NCBI RefSeq assembly: GCF_032027425.1
Contig: NZ_JAVSJA010000001.1
Span: 3,360,001-3,424,000, forward strand
Direction: 5' to 3'
From: Microcystis wesenbergii NRERC-220
GTDB lineage: Bacteria; Cyanobacteriota; Cyanobacteriia; Cyanobacteriales; Microcystaceae
Length of the DNA stretch: 64,000 nt
In this document: positions 18,101 through 25,017 of the stretch, piece by piece
How positions within the stretch are numbered: the stretch's first letter is position 1
Layout: each line of letters starts with the position of its first letter
Position numbers and translations under genes: made by a program
Notes under the pieces: model-generated
Database searches by the model: none
Told to the model about the DNA's origin: nothing
What the model saw: only the letters and a program-made list of their open reading frames with translations

Positions 18101-19826
18101 TGCTGATACTACAGTAGAAAGCAATGAAACCGTCGCTTTAACCCTCGCTTCCGGGACAGGTTATACAATAGGTACTCCTAACGCAGCCACGGGAACAATT
18201 ACCAATGACGATACCAGTGTCACCCTAGCAGTTTCTCCCGCAAGCGTCACCGAAAACGGGACAACAAATCTGATTTATACCTTCACTCGTACTGGTGTAA
18301 CAACTAGCGCCTTAACCGCTAACTATACAGTTGGGGGGACAGCTACTTTTAACACAGATTACACCCAAACCGGTGCAGCCAGTTTCACCAGTACAACTGG
18401 GACAGTGACTTTCGCAGCTAATGCTACGACGGCGACTGTAACAGTTGACCCAACTGCTGACACAACTGTTGAAAGTGATGAAACGGTCGTCTTAACTCTC
18501 GCGACCGGGACTGGTTATACAATAGGTACACCAACCGCAGTGACGGGGACGATTAATAATGATGATACCAATGTTACTCTTGCGGTCTCTCCTGGAAGTG
18601 TTACCGAAGACGGGACAAATAATCTGGTTTATACTTTCACCCGTACTGGTGTAACAACTAACGCCTTGACTGTCAATTACACCCTCGGAGGGACAGCTAC
18701 TCTCAATACCGACTACACTCGTACAGGGACTAACAATACAGTCACCTTTGCTGCTAATTCAGCGACTGCGACTGTAACAGTTGACCCCACTGCTGATACT
18801 ACAGTAGAAAGTGATGAAACTGTCATTTTAACCCTTGCTGCGGGGACAGGTTATACAGTAGGTACGACCACCGCAGTTACTGGGACAATTACCAATGATG
18901 ATACCACTGTCACCTCTCAACTCTCCATCAATGACATCACCGTAGTGGAAGGTAAAGATAATAATGCCATCCTCACCGTCACAGTTGATAATCCCAATCC
19001 GCAACCAATTACCTTCAACTATACCACTGCACCCATTAATGCTACCGCCAATGTAGATTACACTAGCCAGACAGGAACCCTCACCATTGCTGCTAATACT
19101 GCCACCGCTACTATTAGCATTCCCATCCTCAATGATAACCTCAATGAACCTGATGAAGCCTTTACAGTAACCCTGTCAAATCCGGTTAATGCTACCATTA
19201 ACCCCGAAGGAGGAATAGGAGAAGTTATCATTACTGATACTTGGCAAACCAGTCTCACTCGCACCTTACCCAACAATGTCGAAAACCTCAGACTAATTGG
19301 CAGTAATAATATTAATGGTACAGGTAACGCTGGTAACAATAATATCACCGGAAATAGTGGCATTAATCAAATCAATGGAGGTGCGGGAATTGATACTTTA
19401 ACCGGTGGTTTAGGTGCAGATACCTTCGTCTTCCAATTTGGCCAATCTACCATATCAACAAGCGATCGTATCACAGATTTTGCCATCAATAGTGATAAAA
19501 TTGACTTATTAACTCAAGGTGGACTTCCCATGAGTGCGCCTAGTAGTTTCAGTCGAGCTGCTAATAGCACTGTCACCACTTTACAGAATTTAGTCAATCA
19601 AGTATTTACTGATGCTAATGGAGCGATTACAGGTAATCAAGGATTAGGGGTTAATAGTGCCGCCTTAGTGCAGGTAACAACTGGTGCAATAGCTGGAACT
19701 TACCTGATTATTAATGATAGCACGGCTGGCTTCCAATCCAGCAATGATTTATTAATAAATATCACCGGATTTACTGGTACTTTACCTGCTTTAGGGAACA
19801 TTCCAGTGAGTAATTTCTTTATCTAA
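12198..19826 (+). CDS. Giant secreted repeat protein: three FG-GAP propellers, Calx-beta domains, RTX-like C-terminus
   Basis: 2542 residues. N-terminus (1-160): a metallopeptidase-like module of cyanobacterial surface proteins whose zinc motif is changed to LEEIGHFID (near 102), lacking the first His of HExxH. Then three sets of exactly seven 49-residue FG-GAP/integrin-alpha-type repeats (about 170-500, 620-955, 1205-1540), each unit with a DFNGDGKSD calcium-binding loop; sets are separated by Calx-beta-like domains. About seven further Calx-beta domains fill 1550-2345. The end has RTX-like nonapeptides (GGAGIDTLTGGLGADTF, near 2395-2410) and a terminal domain typical of cyanobacterial type I secretion substrates. 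No N-terminal signal peptide, consistent with type I export. Likely a calcium-stabilised cell-surface or adhesion protein; exact role unknown. Confidence 0.9.
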   Translation: MNSTLLPLLPAVYDILFDFAQSDGFWANLETAFGTNYDVVKATQLRQQWQSRDFSQLPPITVKNLGNSGIFGAYSSSTNRIYISQALIDSGDATTLSAVLLEEIGHFIDAQINSSDTPGDEGQLFSALVRGEVLTEEQIAAIREENDAATITVDGQAISVEMAFSTPTNFTVGSSAYSVTVGDFNGDGKSDLAVANRISQNVSVLLGTGTGSFGTPTNFTVGNEPFSVTVGDFNGDGKSDLAVANNFNGTVSVLLGTGTGSFGTATNFIVGSVPRSVTVGDFNGDGKSDLAVANYGSNTVSILLGTGTGSFGIVTNFAVGAGPLSVRVGDFNSDGKSDLAVANFYSNNVSVLLGTGTGSFGPATNFFVGISPTSVTVGDFNGDGKSDLATANFNSGNVSVLLGTGTGSFGTATNFTVGSYPLSVTVGDFNSDGKSDLATGNYFGNSVSVLLGTGTGSFGTATDFTVGSFPRSVTVGDFNGDGKSDLATATSNSNNVSVILNTTPKITIASGTNPVEGGTVGTFIISLDTPAPTGGIVVNFNTTGSTATIPADYSLTAGTNITAVTANTFTIAAGATTATLNVVAVSDAVSDPNETVKVNLTSGGDYILGANSSTSFNPATNFYLGIPDFVTVGDFNSDGKSDLAVANPNFNNVSVLLGTGTGSFGAATNFTVGSSPRSVTVGDFNGDGKSDLAMTNWNSNNVSVLLGTGTGSFGTPTNFSAGSRPFSVTVGDFNGDGKSDLAVANRYSDNVSVLLGTGTGSFGTPTNFSVGFSPDSVTVGDFNGDGKSDLATANRNGYNVSVLLGTGTGSFGPATNFSVGNGPNSVTVGDFNGDGKSDLAVANYFGNNVSVLLGTGTGSFGPATNFSVGNRPNSVTVGDFNGDGKSDLAVANYFGNNVSVLLGTGTGSFGPATNFSVGFGSRSLTVGDFNGDGKLDLATANINSGNVSILLNADPTATVTITDVSQPAISLTINDVTLTEGNSGTTNAVFTVSLSSAASTVVSVNYATANGTATAGTDYTAIPTTTLTFNPGETSKTITVAVNGDNQVELNETFFLNLSNLQANGSNVTLADNQGQGTITNDDERPKITIASGTNPVEGGTVGTFIISLDTPAPTGGIVVNFNTTGSTATILADYSLTAGTNTTAVTANTFTIAAGATTATLNVVAVADAVNDPNETVKVNLTSGGDYILGANSSTSFNPATNFAAGISPQSVTVGDFNGDGKSDLAVANDFSSTVSVLLGTGTGSFGTATDFSVGSRPFSVTVGDFNGDGKSDLATANRGGNNVSVLLGTGTGSFGPATNFSVGISPFSVTVGDFNGDGKSDLATANLYSNNVSVLFGTGTGSFGTATNFSVGSFPRSVTVGDFNGDGKSDLAVANANSSYVSVLLGTGTGSFGTATNFSVGITPGSVTIGDFNGDGKSDLATANYLGNSVSVLLGTGTGSFGPATNFSVGSRPTSVTVGDFNGDGKSDLATANLNGGNVSVLLGTGTGSFGTATNFTVGSYPTSVTVGNFNGDGKSDLATANSYGNNVSVLLNADPTATVTITDVSQPAISLSINDVTVTEGNSGTTNAVFTVSLSSAASTVVSVDYATANGTATAGTDYTAIPPTTLTFNPGETSKTITVPVNGDNQVELNETFFLNLSNLQTNGSNVTLADNQGQGTITDDDSASIAITDVTVTEGNSGTTNAVFTVTLSNAVDTAVTVNYATANGTATTTDNDYIGIAATPLIFNAGETSKTITVAVNGDNQVESNETFFVNLSNLQTNGRNVTLADNQGQGTILNDDTSVTLAVAPSSVTEDGTSNLIYIFTRTGVTSNALTVNYSIGGTATNGTDYTLLPTSVTFEANFTTATVTVDPTADTTVEADETVALTLTAGTDYTIGTTTAVTGTITNDDTSVTLAVSPASVTEDGTSNLVYTFTRSGVIANALTVNYTLGGTATLNTDYTRSGTNNTVTFAANATTATVIVDPTADTTVESNETVALTLASGTGYTIGTPNAATGTITNDDTSVTLAVSPASVTENGTTNLIYTFTRTGVTTSALTANYTVGGTATFNTDYTQTGAASFTSTTGTVTFAANATTATVTVDPTADTTVESDETVVLTLATGTGYTIGTPTAVTGTINNDDTNVTLAVSPGSVTEDGTNNLVYTFTRTGVTTNALTVNYTLGGTATLNTDYTRTGTNNTVTFAANSATATVTVDPTADTTVESDETVILTLAAGTGYTVGTTTAVTGTITNDDTTVTSQLSINDITVVEGKDNNAILTVTVDNPNPQPITFNYTTAPINATANVDYTSQTGTLTIAANTATATISIPILNDNLNEPDEAFTVTLSNPVNATINPEGGIGEVIITDTWQTSLTRTLPNNVENLRLIGSNNINGTGNAGNNNITGNSGINQINGGAGIDTLTGGLGADTFVFQFGQSTISTSDRITDFAINSDKIDLLTQGGLPMSAPSSFSRAANSTVTTLQNLVNQVFTDANGAITGNQGLGVNSAALVQVTTGAIAGTYLIINDSTAGFQSSNDLLINITGFTGTLPALGNIPVSNFFI
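12699..16805 (+). repeat. 147-bp coding repeats, 21 units in three arrays of seven
   Basis: The unit core GACTTCAACGGCGACGGCAA recurs every 147 bp (for example at 12744 and 12891). The arrays occupy roughly 12699-13700, 14050-15050 and 15800-16805. Two copies of a Calx-beta-like spacer (about 13710-14040 and 15455-15790) are nearly identical in DNA, indicating segmental duplication or gene conversion of spacer plus array. Confidence 0.9.
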
Positions 19827-19837
19827 GTGTCTAAGGT

Positions 19838-19952
19838 GTAGGGTGCGTTAGTCGGCTATCAATTCCGTCAAAAAACCAAAATTAACAAGCCGCCGTAACG
19901 CACCACCTCTATCATTAAATTGGTGCGTTACGCTATCGCTAACACACCCTAC
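19838..19952. repeat. GTAGGGTGCGTTAG inverted-repeat element, copy 1
   Basis: A 115-bp element with 14-bp imperfect terminal inverted repeats (GTAGGGTGCGTTAG / CTAACACACCCTAC) starts 11 bp after the giant gene. It matches 20546-20661 closely over its whole length, including the core AACAAGCCGCCGTAACGCAC. It cuts the toxin gene partner of the TumA-like antitoxin. Confidence 0.8.
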
Positions 19953-20012
19953 TGGCTGCACAATTGCTTGCTCTACTTGATTGAGGTAATCAGATAAAAG
20001 TTTAAGCAGCAT
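19848..20012 (-). pseudogene. 5' stub of a TumE-like toxin gene, truncated by a repeat element
   Basis: An ATG at 20012 overlaps the last codons of the antitoxin gene and opens MLLKLLSDYLNQVEQAIVQP, which resembles the N-terminus of TumE-family (DUF6516-like) toxins normally co-encoded with TumA. After about 20 codons the frame enters the GTAGGGTG element and continues as repeat-derived sequence to a TAA at 19848. The remainder of the toxin is absent from the window. Identification rests on position, the overlap and the N-terminal pattern, so the family name is tentative; truncation is visible. Confidence 0.6.
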
Positions 20013-20232
20013 GATTTAATATTTGTTCTAATTCTTGACGCAAAGCAAGGTAATGACGATAATCGTTTGCCCATTCTATAAATATTATATCATCTGATAA
20101 TGTTCCCTGATTGTATTGGTTATAAAAATCTTCGGAATCCATTTTATGTTGGTTCTCATAAACGCTAAGTCGCTTGGCAACAGCAATCAAAGCATCTAAA
20201 GATGATGTATATTGAATGGTCTGTTTACGCAT
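20002..20232 (-). CDS. TumA-like antitoxin of a type II toxin-antitoxin system (orphan)
   Basis: 76 residues: TIQYTSSLDALIAVAKRLSV, then MDSEDFYNQY and DIIFIEWANDYRHYLALRQE. This layout matches TumA-family antitoxins common in cyanobacteria, encoded upstream of and overlapping a TumE toxin. Here the toxin has been cut to about 20 codons by a repeat element. A MITE with perfect terminal repeats lies only 20 bp upstream of the start, probably altering the promoter. The orphan could be silent, or act as an anti-addiction antitoxin against related systems elsewhere. Family call by pattern recognition. Confidence 0.7.
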   Translation of the reverse strand: MRKQTIQYTSSLDALIAVAKRLSVYENQHKMDSEDFYNQYNQGTLSDDIIFIEWANDYRHYLALRQELEQILNHAA

Positions 20233-20252
20233 TTTTCTTTTACTCCAAAATA

Positions 20253-20464
20253 GGGTTTGCTGAATAAATTTGAAATGTAGGCAAAGTAAAGGTTTTGGGG
20301 CTTTACGAGCGAAACAGGTGCAAGATTTTGAGAGAATCGTCGTTCAAAACCTTGCGTCTTCATCGGCCCGCGTCCTGTAGGGGCGAAGCATTCGGACAAT
20401 AACCTATCGGTGAAAAGGTAGATTTTCTATCCGAATGCTTCGCCCGTACTTATTCAGCAAACCC
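20253..20464. mobile_element. 212-bp MITE with perfect 15-bp TIRs and 6-bp target duplication
   Basis: GGGTTTGCTGAATAA at 20253-20267 is exactly inverted at 20450-20464. Both sides carry AAAATA (20247-20252 and 20465-20470), a clean 6-bp target site duplication. A second inner inverted repeat (GGCGAAGCATTCGGA and complement) lies at about 20383-20446. No coding capacity. The TTATTCAGCAAACCC end recurs alone at about 61524-61538, so the family is dispersed. A related full IS supplies transposase elsewhere, presumably. Confidence 0.88.
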
Positions 20465-20545
20465 AAAATAATGATATTTTGATTATAAACGATCGCGCTC
20501 AAACAAAAACATAAATCGTAGTGGACTGACACACCTAATTTAGGT

Positions 20546-20661
20546 GTAGGGTGCGTATTTGCGGCCATCAATTCGGTCAAAAAACCAAAATTAACAAGCC
20601 GCCGTAACGCACCACCTCTATCATTAAATTGGTGCGTTATGCTATCGCTAACACACCCTAC
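20546..20661. repeat. GTAGGGTGCGTTAG inverted-repeat element, copy 2
   Basis: 116 bp, nearly identical to 19838-19952 and in the same orientation, differing mainly near the left end. It directly abuts a family B repeat on its right. The pair brackets the antitoxin and the MITE, so recombination between them would delete that gene. Confidence 0.8.
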
Positions 20662-20663
20662 GA

Positions 20664-20815
20664 TAAGTAGCTGGTTATAATTAAATTAAAAATGGATTTT
20701 AGGTTCGATCCCCCCTGCCCCCCTTGATAAGGGGGGTGCCGATCCCCCCTTAGTCCCCCCTTAATCCCCCCTTAATAAGGGGGGCATCTGATAATTTTTA
20801 ACGCCTACCTACTTA
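20664..20815. repeat. Dispersed repeat family B, copy 1 (TAAGTAG ends)
   Basis: TAAGTAGCTGGTTATAATTA at the left and CTACTTA at the right, with a G/C-run hairpin core (CCCCCCTTGATAAGGGGGG) repeated imperfectly inside. Matches 26264-26416 at both ends. No coding capacity; MITE-like, with TA at each edge. Confidence 0.7.
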
Positions 20816-20856
20816 TGTAAAAATAAAATTTGCTTTAGATTTGGACTAGACAACCG

Positions 20857-23800
20857 ATGAATCAATCAACTCCCAATACTAATCAATCTATCCCCGTAGA
20901 GATAATTGCTTCCCGTAACTTCATTGATTGGTTAGAGTCTCAGCAGATTAGTCTGGCTTTTACTACCTATCAAAGTTCTCGACTGATGTTTTTAGGAGTT
21001 AACCCCCACAGGGGGATGTCGGGATTTGAGCGGATATTTGACCGCGCCATGGGTTTATATACTACCCCAGAAAGGATTTATCTTAGTTCTCGCTATCAAA
21101 TCTGGCAACTAGATAATGTGTTATCATCCCCACAGCTTTATGATGGTTACGATAAACTTTATATCCCCCGCATTAGTTATACTACTGGGGATTTAGATAT
21201 TCACGATTTGGCAATAGAAAATCTCTCTGAAAGAATTGTATTTATCAGTACGATGTTAAATTGTCTGGCGACAGTCAGCGATCGCCATAGTTGTATTCCC
21301 CTATGGAAACCATCGTTTATTTCCGCTTTAGTCAATGAAGATCGTTGTCATCTCAATGGTTTAGCTTTGGTAGATGGGAAGGCGCGTTATGTCACCGCTT
21401 GTAGTCAATCAGATGTGGTGGATGGGTGGAGAGACAGAAGACAAACTGGCGGTTGTGTCATTGATATTCAGTCTAATGAAGTAATTGCTACTGGTTTATC
21501 TATGCCTCATTCTCCCCGATTTTATCAGGGTAAGTTATGGTTATTAAATGCGGGTACGGGTTACTTTGGTTATATTGATCAAGACAAAGGCATTTTTGAG
21601 CCTGTTACTTTTTGTCCTGGTTTTCTGCGCGGTTTAGCATTTGTCAGAAATTATGCCATTGTTGGATTATCTAAAAATCGTGGGGTAGATAAGACTTTTT
21701 CGGGGTTAATCTTAGATGATAATTTAATGGCTAAAGAAGCAGATCCTCGCTGTGGTCTGCTAATTATTGACTTGAAAACAGGTGAAGTTGTTCACTGGAT
21801 ACGCTTAGAAGGTGAAGTGACTGAACTTTATGATATACAAATCTTAGAAGGAGTTAAACGTCCCCAAGCTTTAGGATTCCAAAATGATGACATCAGTAAA
21901 ATTATTACTCTTGATCCTATTTCTCCTTTAGTTGGGGTAAATATAGCAAATAATCAGCCTGATACTTCGCCAGCAGATACCCTTTATCAGCAAGCATACA
22001 CCTTGCAAAAACAGCTTAAGCTTGAAGAAGCGATCGCTCTCTATCAACAATTAATTAATCAATATCCCCAATATGCAGCTGCTTGGCATCAGTTGGGGGT
22101 GATCATGGATAGTTTAGGACAAATTGATCAAGCTATTTTGGCTTATAAGCAAGCTTTATTGATTAATCCTAATTATGCAGAAAGCCACAATAATTTAGGA
22201 ATAATAGCAGTTAGCAAGGGAGATTTAGACGAGGCGATTATTTGCTTTAACCACGCTATTTGTGGCAATCAAAACTATGCTTTTGCTGATAATAATTTAG
22301 GTTTAGTCTTACAAATGCAGGATAAGTTAGGGGATGCTGTGGTCAATTTTCAAGAAGCAATCAGGAAAAAACCTAATTATCCAGAGGCACACTTTAATTT
22401 AGGCAATGTGTTACAACTACAGGGAAAGACTGAAGAAGCGATCGCTTATTTTCAAACAGCAATTAAGCTTAATCCTAAATACATTAAAGCTTATAATAGT
22501 TTGGCTTTAGCTTTAGGAAGACAGGACAAAGTAGAAACGGCTATGAGCGTATTTAAGCAAGCTTTAGCTATTCAACCTAATTCCCCAGAGGCTTTTGCTT
22601 GCTTATTTTCTATGAAGGAAATGACTTGTAATTGGGAGACAAGAGAAGCTGATTTAATCCAACTTTGGCAATTAACCGAAAACCAGTTACAAGAGGGAAA
22701 ATCTACCGCAGTAACTCCCTTTGATACCTTATATAAACCTTGGTCTGCTAGTCAACAGTTAAAAGTAGCTTGTAACTATGCTCAAGAGGTTAAAAGACAA
22801 TTAGCCTTAGGGACTAAACCCCTCAACTTTAACCATTCCCGCACCCGATCTGGACGATTAAAAATAGGTTATTTATGCCATGATTTTCGTAATCATCCCA
22901 CCAGTCATTTGATGCAAAGTGTCTTTGGTTTACATGATCGCGCTAACTTTGAAATAATTGCCTATTCCTATGGTCCTGATGATGGTAGTGAGTATCGTCG
23001 TCGCATTGCCAATGATTGCGATCGCTTTTATGATATTGCTACTTTATCAATTACGGAATCTGCACAACGTATTTTTCATGATGGGGTGCATATTTTAGTG
23101 GATTTGATGGGATATATTGATAAAGCGCGGACGCAAATATTGGCTTTAAAACCTGCACCGATTCAAGTTAATTATTTGGTTTATCCGGGGACAATGGGAG
23201 CAGATTTTATCGACTATATTATTGGTGATGCCATAGTTACACCACCAGAGTCTGCTGATAATTTTACTGAAAAATTAGTAATTTTACCGGATAGTTATCA
23301 GGCTAATGATTATCAACAAATTATATCATCTAAACCTGTTACTCGTTCCCAGTATGGTCTTCCTGAATCGGGTTTTGTCTTTTGTTGTTTCAACCACACC
23401 TATAAAATTGAGCCGCAAATATTCACTGTATGGATGCAAATTTTGGCTAATGTTCCAGGTAGTGTGTTATGGTTATTTTCGAGAGTAGCTGAAGCGGAAG
23501 CAAATCTACGTCGGGAAGCACAAGCGCGAGGAATTGAGGGCGATCGCTTAATTTTTGCCCATCTCGAACCTAAGCCGGAACATTTGGCGCGACATCAACT
23601 AGCTGATTTATTTCTTGATACTTTATACTATAATGCTCATACTACTGGGAGTGATGCTTTATGGGCAGGTTTACCGATTATAACTTGTCCTGGTGCAACT
23701 TTTCCTTCCCGTGTTGGTGCTAGTTTACTGACAGCTATTGGCCTACCTGAATTAATTACTAAGAATTTAGATGAGTATAAAAATTTAGCGATTAATTTAG

Positions 23801-23973
23801 CAAAATCTCCTGATAAATTGCACGAAATTAAACAGAAACTAGCCCAAAATCGTCTTACTTATCCGTTATTTGATACCCTTCGTTTTACCCGCAATTTAGA
23901 AAAAGCTTATCGGACAATGTGGGATATTTATGCTGCGGTAAAATCACCAGAGATGATCAGGATAGCCAATTGA
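20857..23973 (+). CDS. TIGR03032-domain / TPR / O-GlcNAc transferase-like (GT41) fusion protein
   Basis: 1038 residues. Residues 1-360 form a TIGR03032-type domain (SRNFIDWLESQQISLAFTTY near the start), a beta-propeller-like module of unknown role. Residues 370-590 hold about six TPRs (PNYAESHNNLGIIAVSKGDL type). Residues 665-1030 form a GT41 glycosyltransferase domain as in SPINDLY/OGT: GYLCHDFRNHPTSHL gives H680, equivalent to the conserved HP of human OGT, and CFNHTYKIEP gives K850, equivalent to the UDP-binding Lys. These conserved residues predict an active sugar transferase onto Ser/Thr, with TPRs binding substrates. It follows the giant secreted protein on the same strand, though separated by the antitoxin region. 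Confidence 0.88.
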   Translation: MNQSTPNTNQSIPVEIIASRNFIDWLESQQISLAFTTYQSSRLMFLGVNPHRGMSGFERIFDRAMGLYTTPERIYLSSRYQIWQLDNVLSSPQLYDGYDKLYIPRISYTTGDLDIHDLAIENLSERIVFISTMLNCLATVSDRHSCIPLWKPSFISALVNEDRCHLNGLALVDGKARYVTACSQSDVVDGWRDRRQTGGCVIDIQSNEVIATGLSMPHSPRFYQGKLWLLNAGTGYFGYIDQDKGIFEPVTFCPGFLRGLAFVRNYAIVGLSKNRGVDKTFSGLILDDNLMAKEADPRCGLLIIDLKTGEVVHWIRLEGEVTELYDIQILEGVKRPQALGFQNDDISKIITLDPISPLVGVNIANNQPDTSPADTLYQQAYTLQKQLKLEEAIALYQQLINQYPQYAAAWHQLGVIMDSLGQIDQAILAYKQALLINPNYAESHNNLGIIAVSKGDLDEAIICFNHAICGNQNYAFADNNLGLVLQMQDKLGDAVVNFQEAIRKKPNYPEAHFNLGNVLQLQGKTEEAIAYFQTAIKLNPKYIKAYNSLALALGRQDKVETAMSVFKQALAIQPNSPEAFACLFSMKEMTCNWETREADLIQLWQLTENQLQEGKSTAVTPFDTLYKPWSASQQLKVACNYAQEVKRQLALGTKPLNFNHSRTRSGRLKIGYLCHDFRNHPTSHLMQSVFGLHDRANFEIIAYSYGPDDGSEYRRRIANDCDRFYDIATLSITESAQRIFHDGVHILVDLMGYIDKARTQILALKPAPIQVNYLVYPGTMGADFIDYIIGDAIVTPPESADNFTEKLVILPDSYQANDYQQIISSKPVTRSQYGLPESGFVFCCFNHTYKIEPQIFTVWMQILANVPGSVLWLFSRVAEAEANLRREAQARGIEGDRLIFAHLEPKPEHLARHQLADLFLDTLYYNAHTTGSDALWAGLPIITCPGATFPSRVGASLLTAIGLPELITKNLDEYKNLAINLAKSPDKLHEIKQKLAQNRLTYPLFDTLRFTRNLEKAYRTMWDIYAAVKSPEMIRIAN

Positions 23974-24028
23974 TCACTGGAATTATCAGGGTAAGCGCAT
24001 CTTAACAATCCTTGACAAAATCAACTTT

Positions 24029-24091
24029 ATCCCTCCCAGTTTTCACGGTACTTGGCCAGAAAAATCAGAAAAAGTATCGGTGTTTTTTTGA
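24029..24091 (+). pseudogene. Duplicated 3'-end stub of a carotenoid oxygenase gene
   Basis: Twenty codons and a stop read IPPSFHGTWPEKSEK followed by VSVFF. This matches the end of the carotenoid oxygenase at 9415-10839 (IPPGFHGTWQEKSEK) in protein and in DNA (TTTCACGGTACTTGG identical). No upstream oxygenase sequence is present. The two copies are in direct orientation about 13.2 kb apart. Confidence 0.8.
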
Positions 24092-24114
24092 GAATTAAAG
24101 CTTATTTTCATAGA

Positions 24115-25002
24115 TTAAATTTCCTTGACAAAATGACTTATATGTGTTAGCAAATTAAGTCCTAAAATTGAATTACCTTGCTCATTTAACAGAGGACTAT
24201 AACAAGCGATCGCTCCCTGTTGCGGTACAATTGATAATAGGGCCCCACTGACTCCCGATTTAGTGGGAAAACCTACATCAAGGGCGAATTGTTGGGAAGC
24301 TTCATAGAGTCCACAATTAGTCATAATTTCTAGAATAATTTCACCAAAAGGAGCAGCTAAAATCAACTTACCTAAATTAGCAAGATCGGCAATTTTTCCA
24401 GATAAACAACAGATTCGATTGTAGGTTTCTAGGGCTAAATAACGATGACTGATATAACCGTTTTTTTCTAATTCTAAGCTTAAAGCTTGATTGTGTGCAT
24501 TAGGATAGGAGTGAACAGAATCAAGCACAGAGCCATCGAGAAATAATTGACAATTACCCATTTCATTTAACCATAAAAGCAAATTTTCACAGCGAGATTC
24601 TGGCGTTTCTCCTGCTAATAAATCCGCTAAAGCGATCGCACCACTGTTAATCATAGGATTACGGGGAAAACAGCGATCCTCTTGCAGTTGAGTTAAAGAA
24701 TTAAAAGGATAACTAGAAGCTTGTTTTCCCACGCGACGAAAAACAGCATCTTCCCCTAAATGGGTTAAAAGATATAATAACAAAAAAGGTTTAATCACAC
24801 TCATCAAAGGAAAAGTTACAGTTTCATCTCCCCAAGACAAAATCTCCCCCTCAAGACAGTGAATCTGGAGAGCGAAAACCTCGGGATGAACTTGGTTCAA
24901 AACCGGTATATAATAGGGAGTCTGACCCTTCCTATCCGATAAATGCACTTCCCCGACCCAAGCTTGTATATCTTCCACCCTTAATCTAGCTAATCGGTTC
25001 AT
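24115..25002 (-). CDS. glsA: Glutaminase (serine-dependent, GlsA type)
   Basis: 295 residues, normal for bacterial glutaminases that hydrolyse glutamine to glutamate and ammonia. The beta-lactamase-like active site SxxK is S68-V-I-K71 (FPLMSVIKPF); NPMINSGAIA supplies the conserved Asn-Ser segment, and TNCGLYEASQQFA and FPTKSGVSGALL are further family motifs. Cytosolic. Divergent from moeA with only 15 bp between starts, so the promoters must overlap the coding ends. Confidence 0.93.
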   Translation of the reverse strand: MNRLARLRVEDIQAWVGEVHLSDRKGQTPYYIPVLNQVHPEVFALQIHCLEGEILSWGDETVTFPLMSVIKPFLLLYLLTHLGEDAVFRRVGKQASSYPFNSLTQLQEDRCFPRNPMINSGAIALADLLAGETPESRCENLLLWLNEMGNCQLFLDGSVLDSVHSYPNAHNQALSLELEKNGYISHRYLALETYNRICCLSGKIADLANLGKLILAAPFGEIILEIMTNCGLYEASQQFALDVGFPTKSGVSGALLSIVPQQGAIACYSPLLNEQGNSILGLNLLTHISHFVKEI

Positions 25003-25017
25003 TTGTTTGTTTAATCC

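Noticed and set aside
20196-20399. 67-codon minus-strand frame over the MITE and antitoxin start
   Set aside because: It is made mostly of MITE sequence and overlaps the antitoxin in another frame.
20697-20715. GGTTCGATCCC-like string as a tRNA T-arm
   Set aside because: It belongs to family B repeats (also at about 26301) and no cloverleaf can be built around it. I found no tRNA or rRNA gene in the window.
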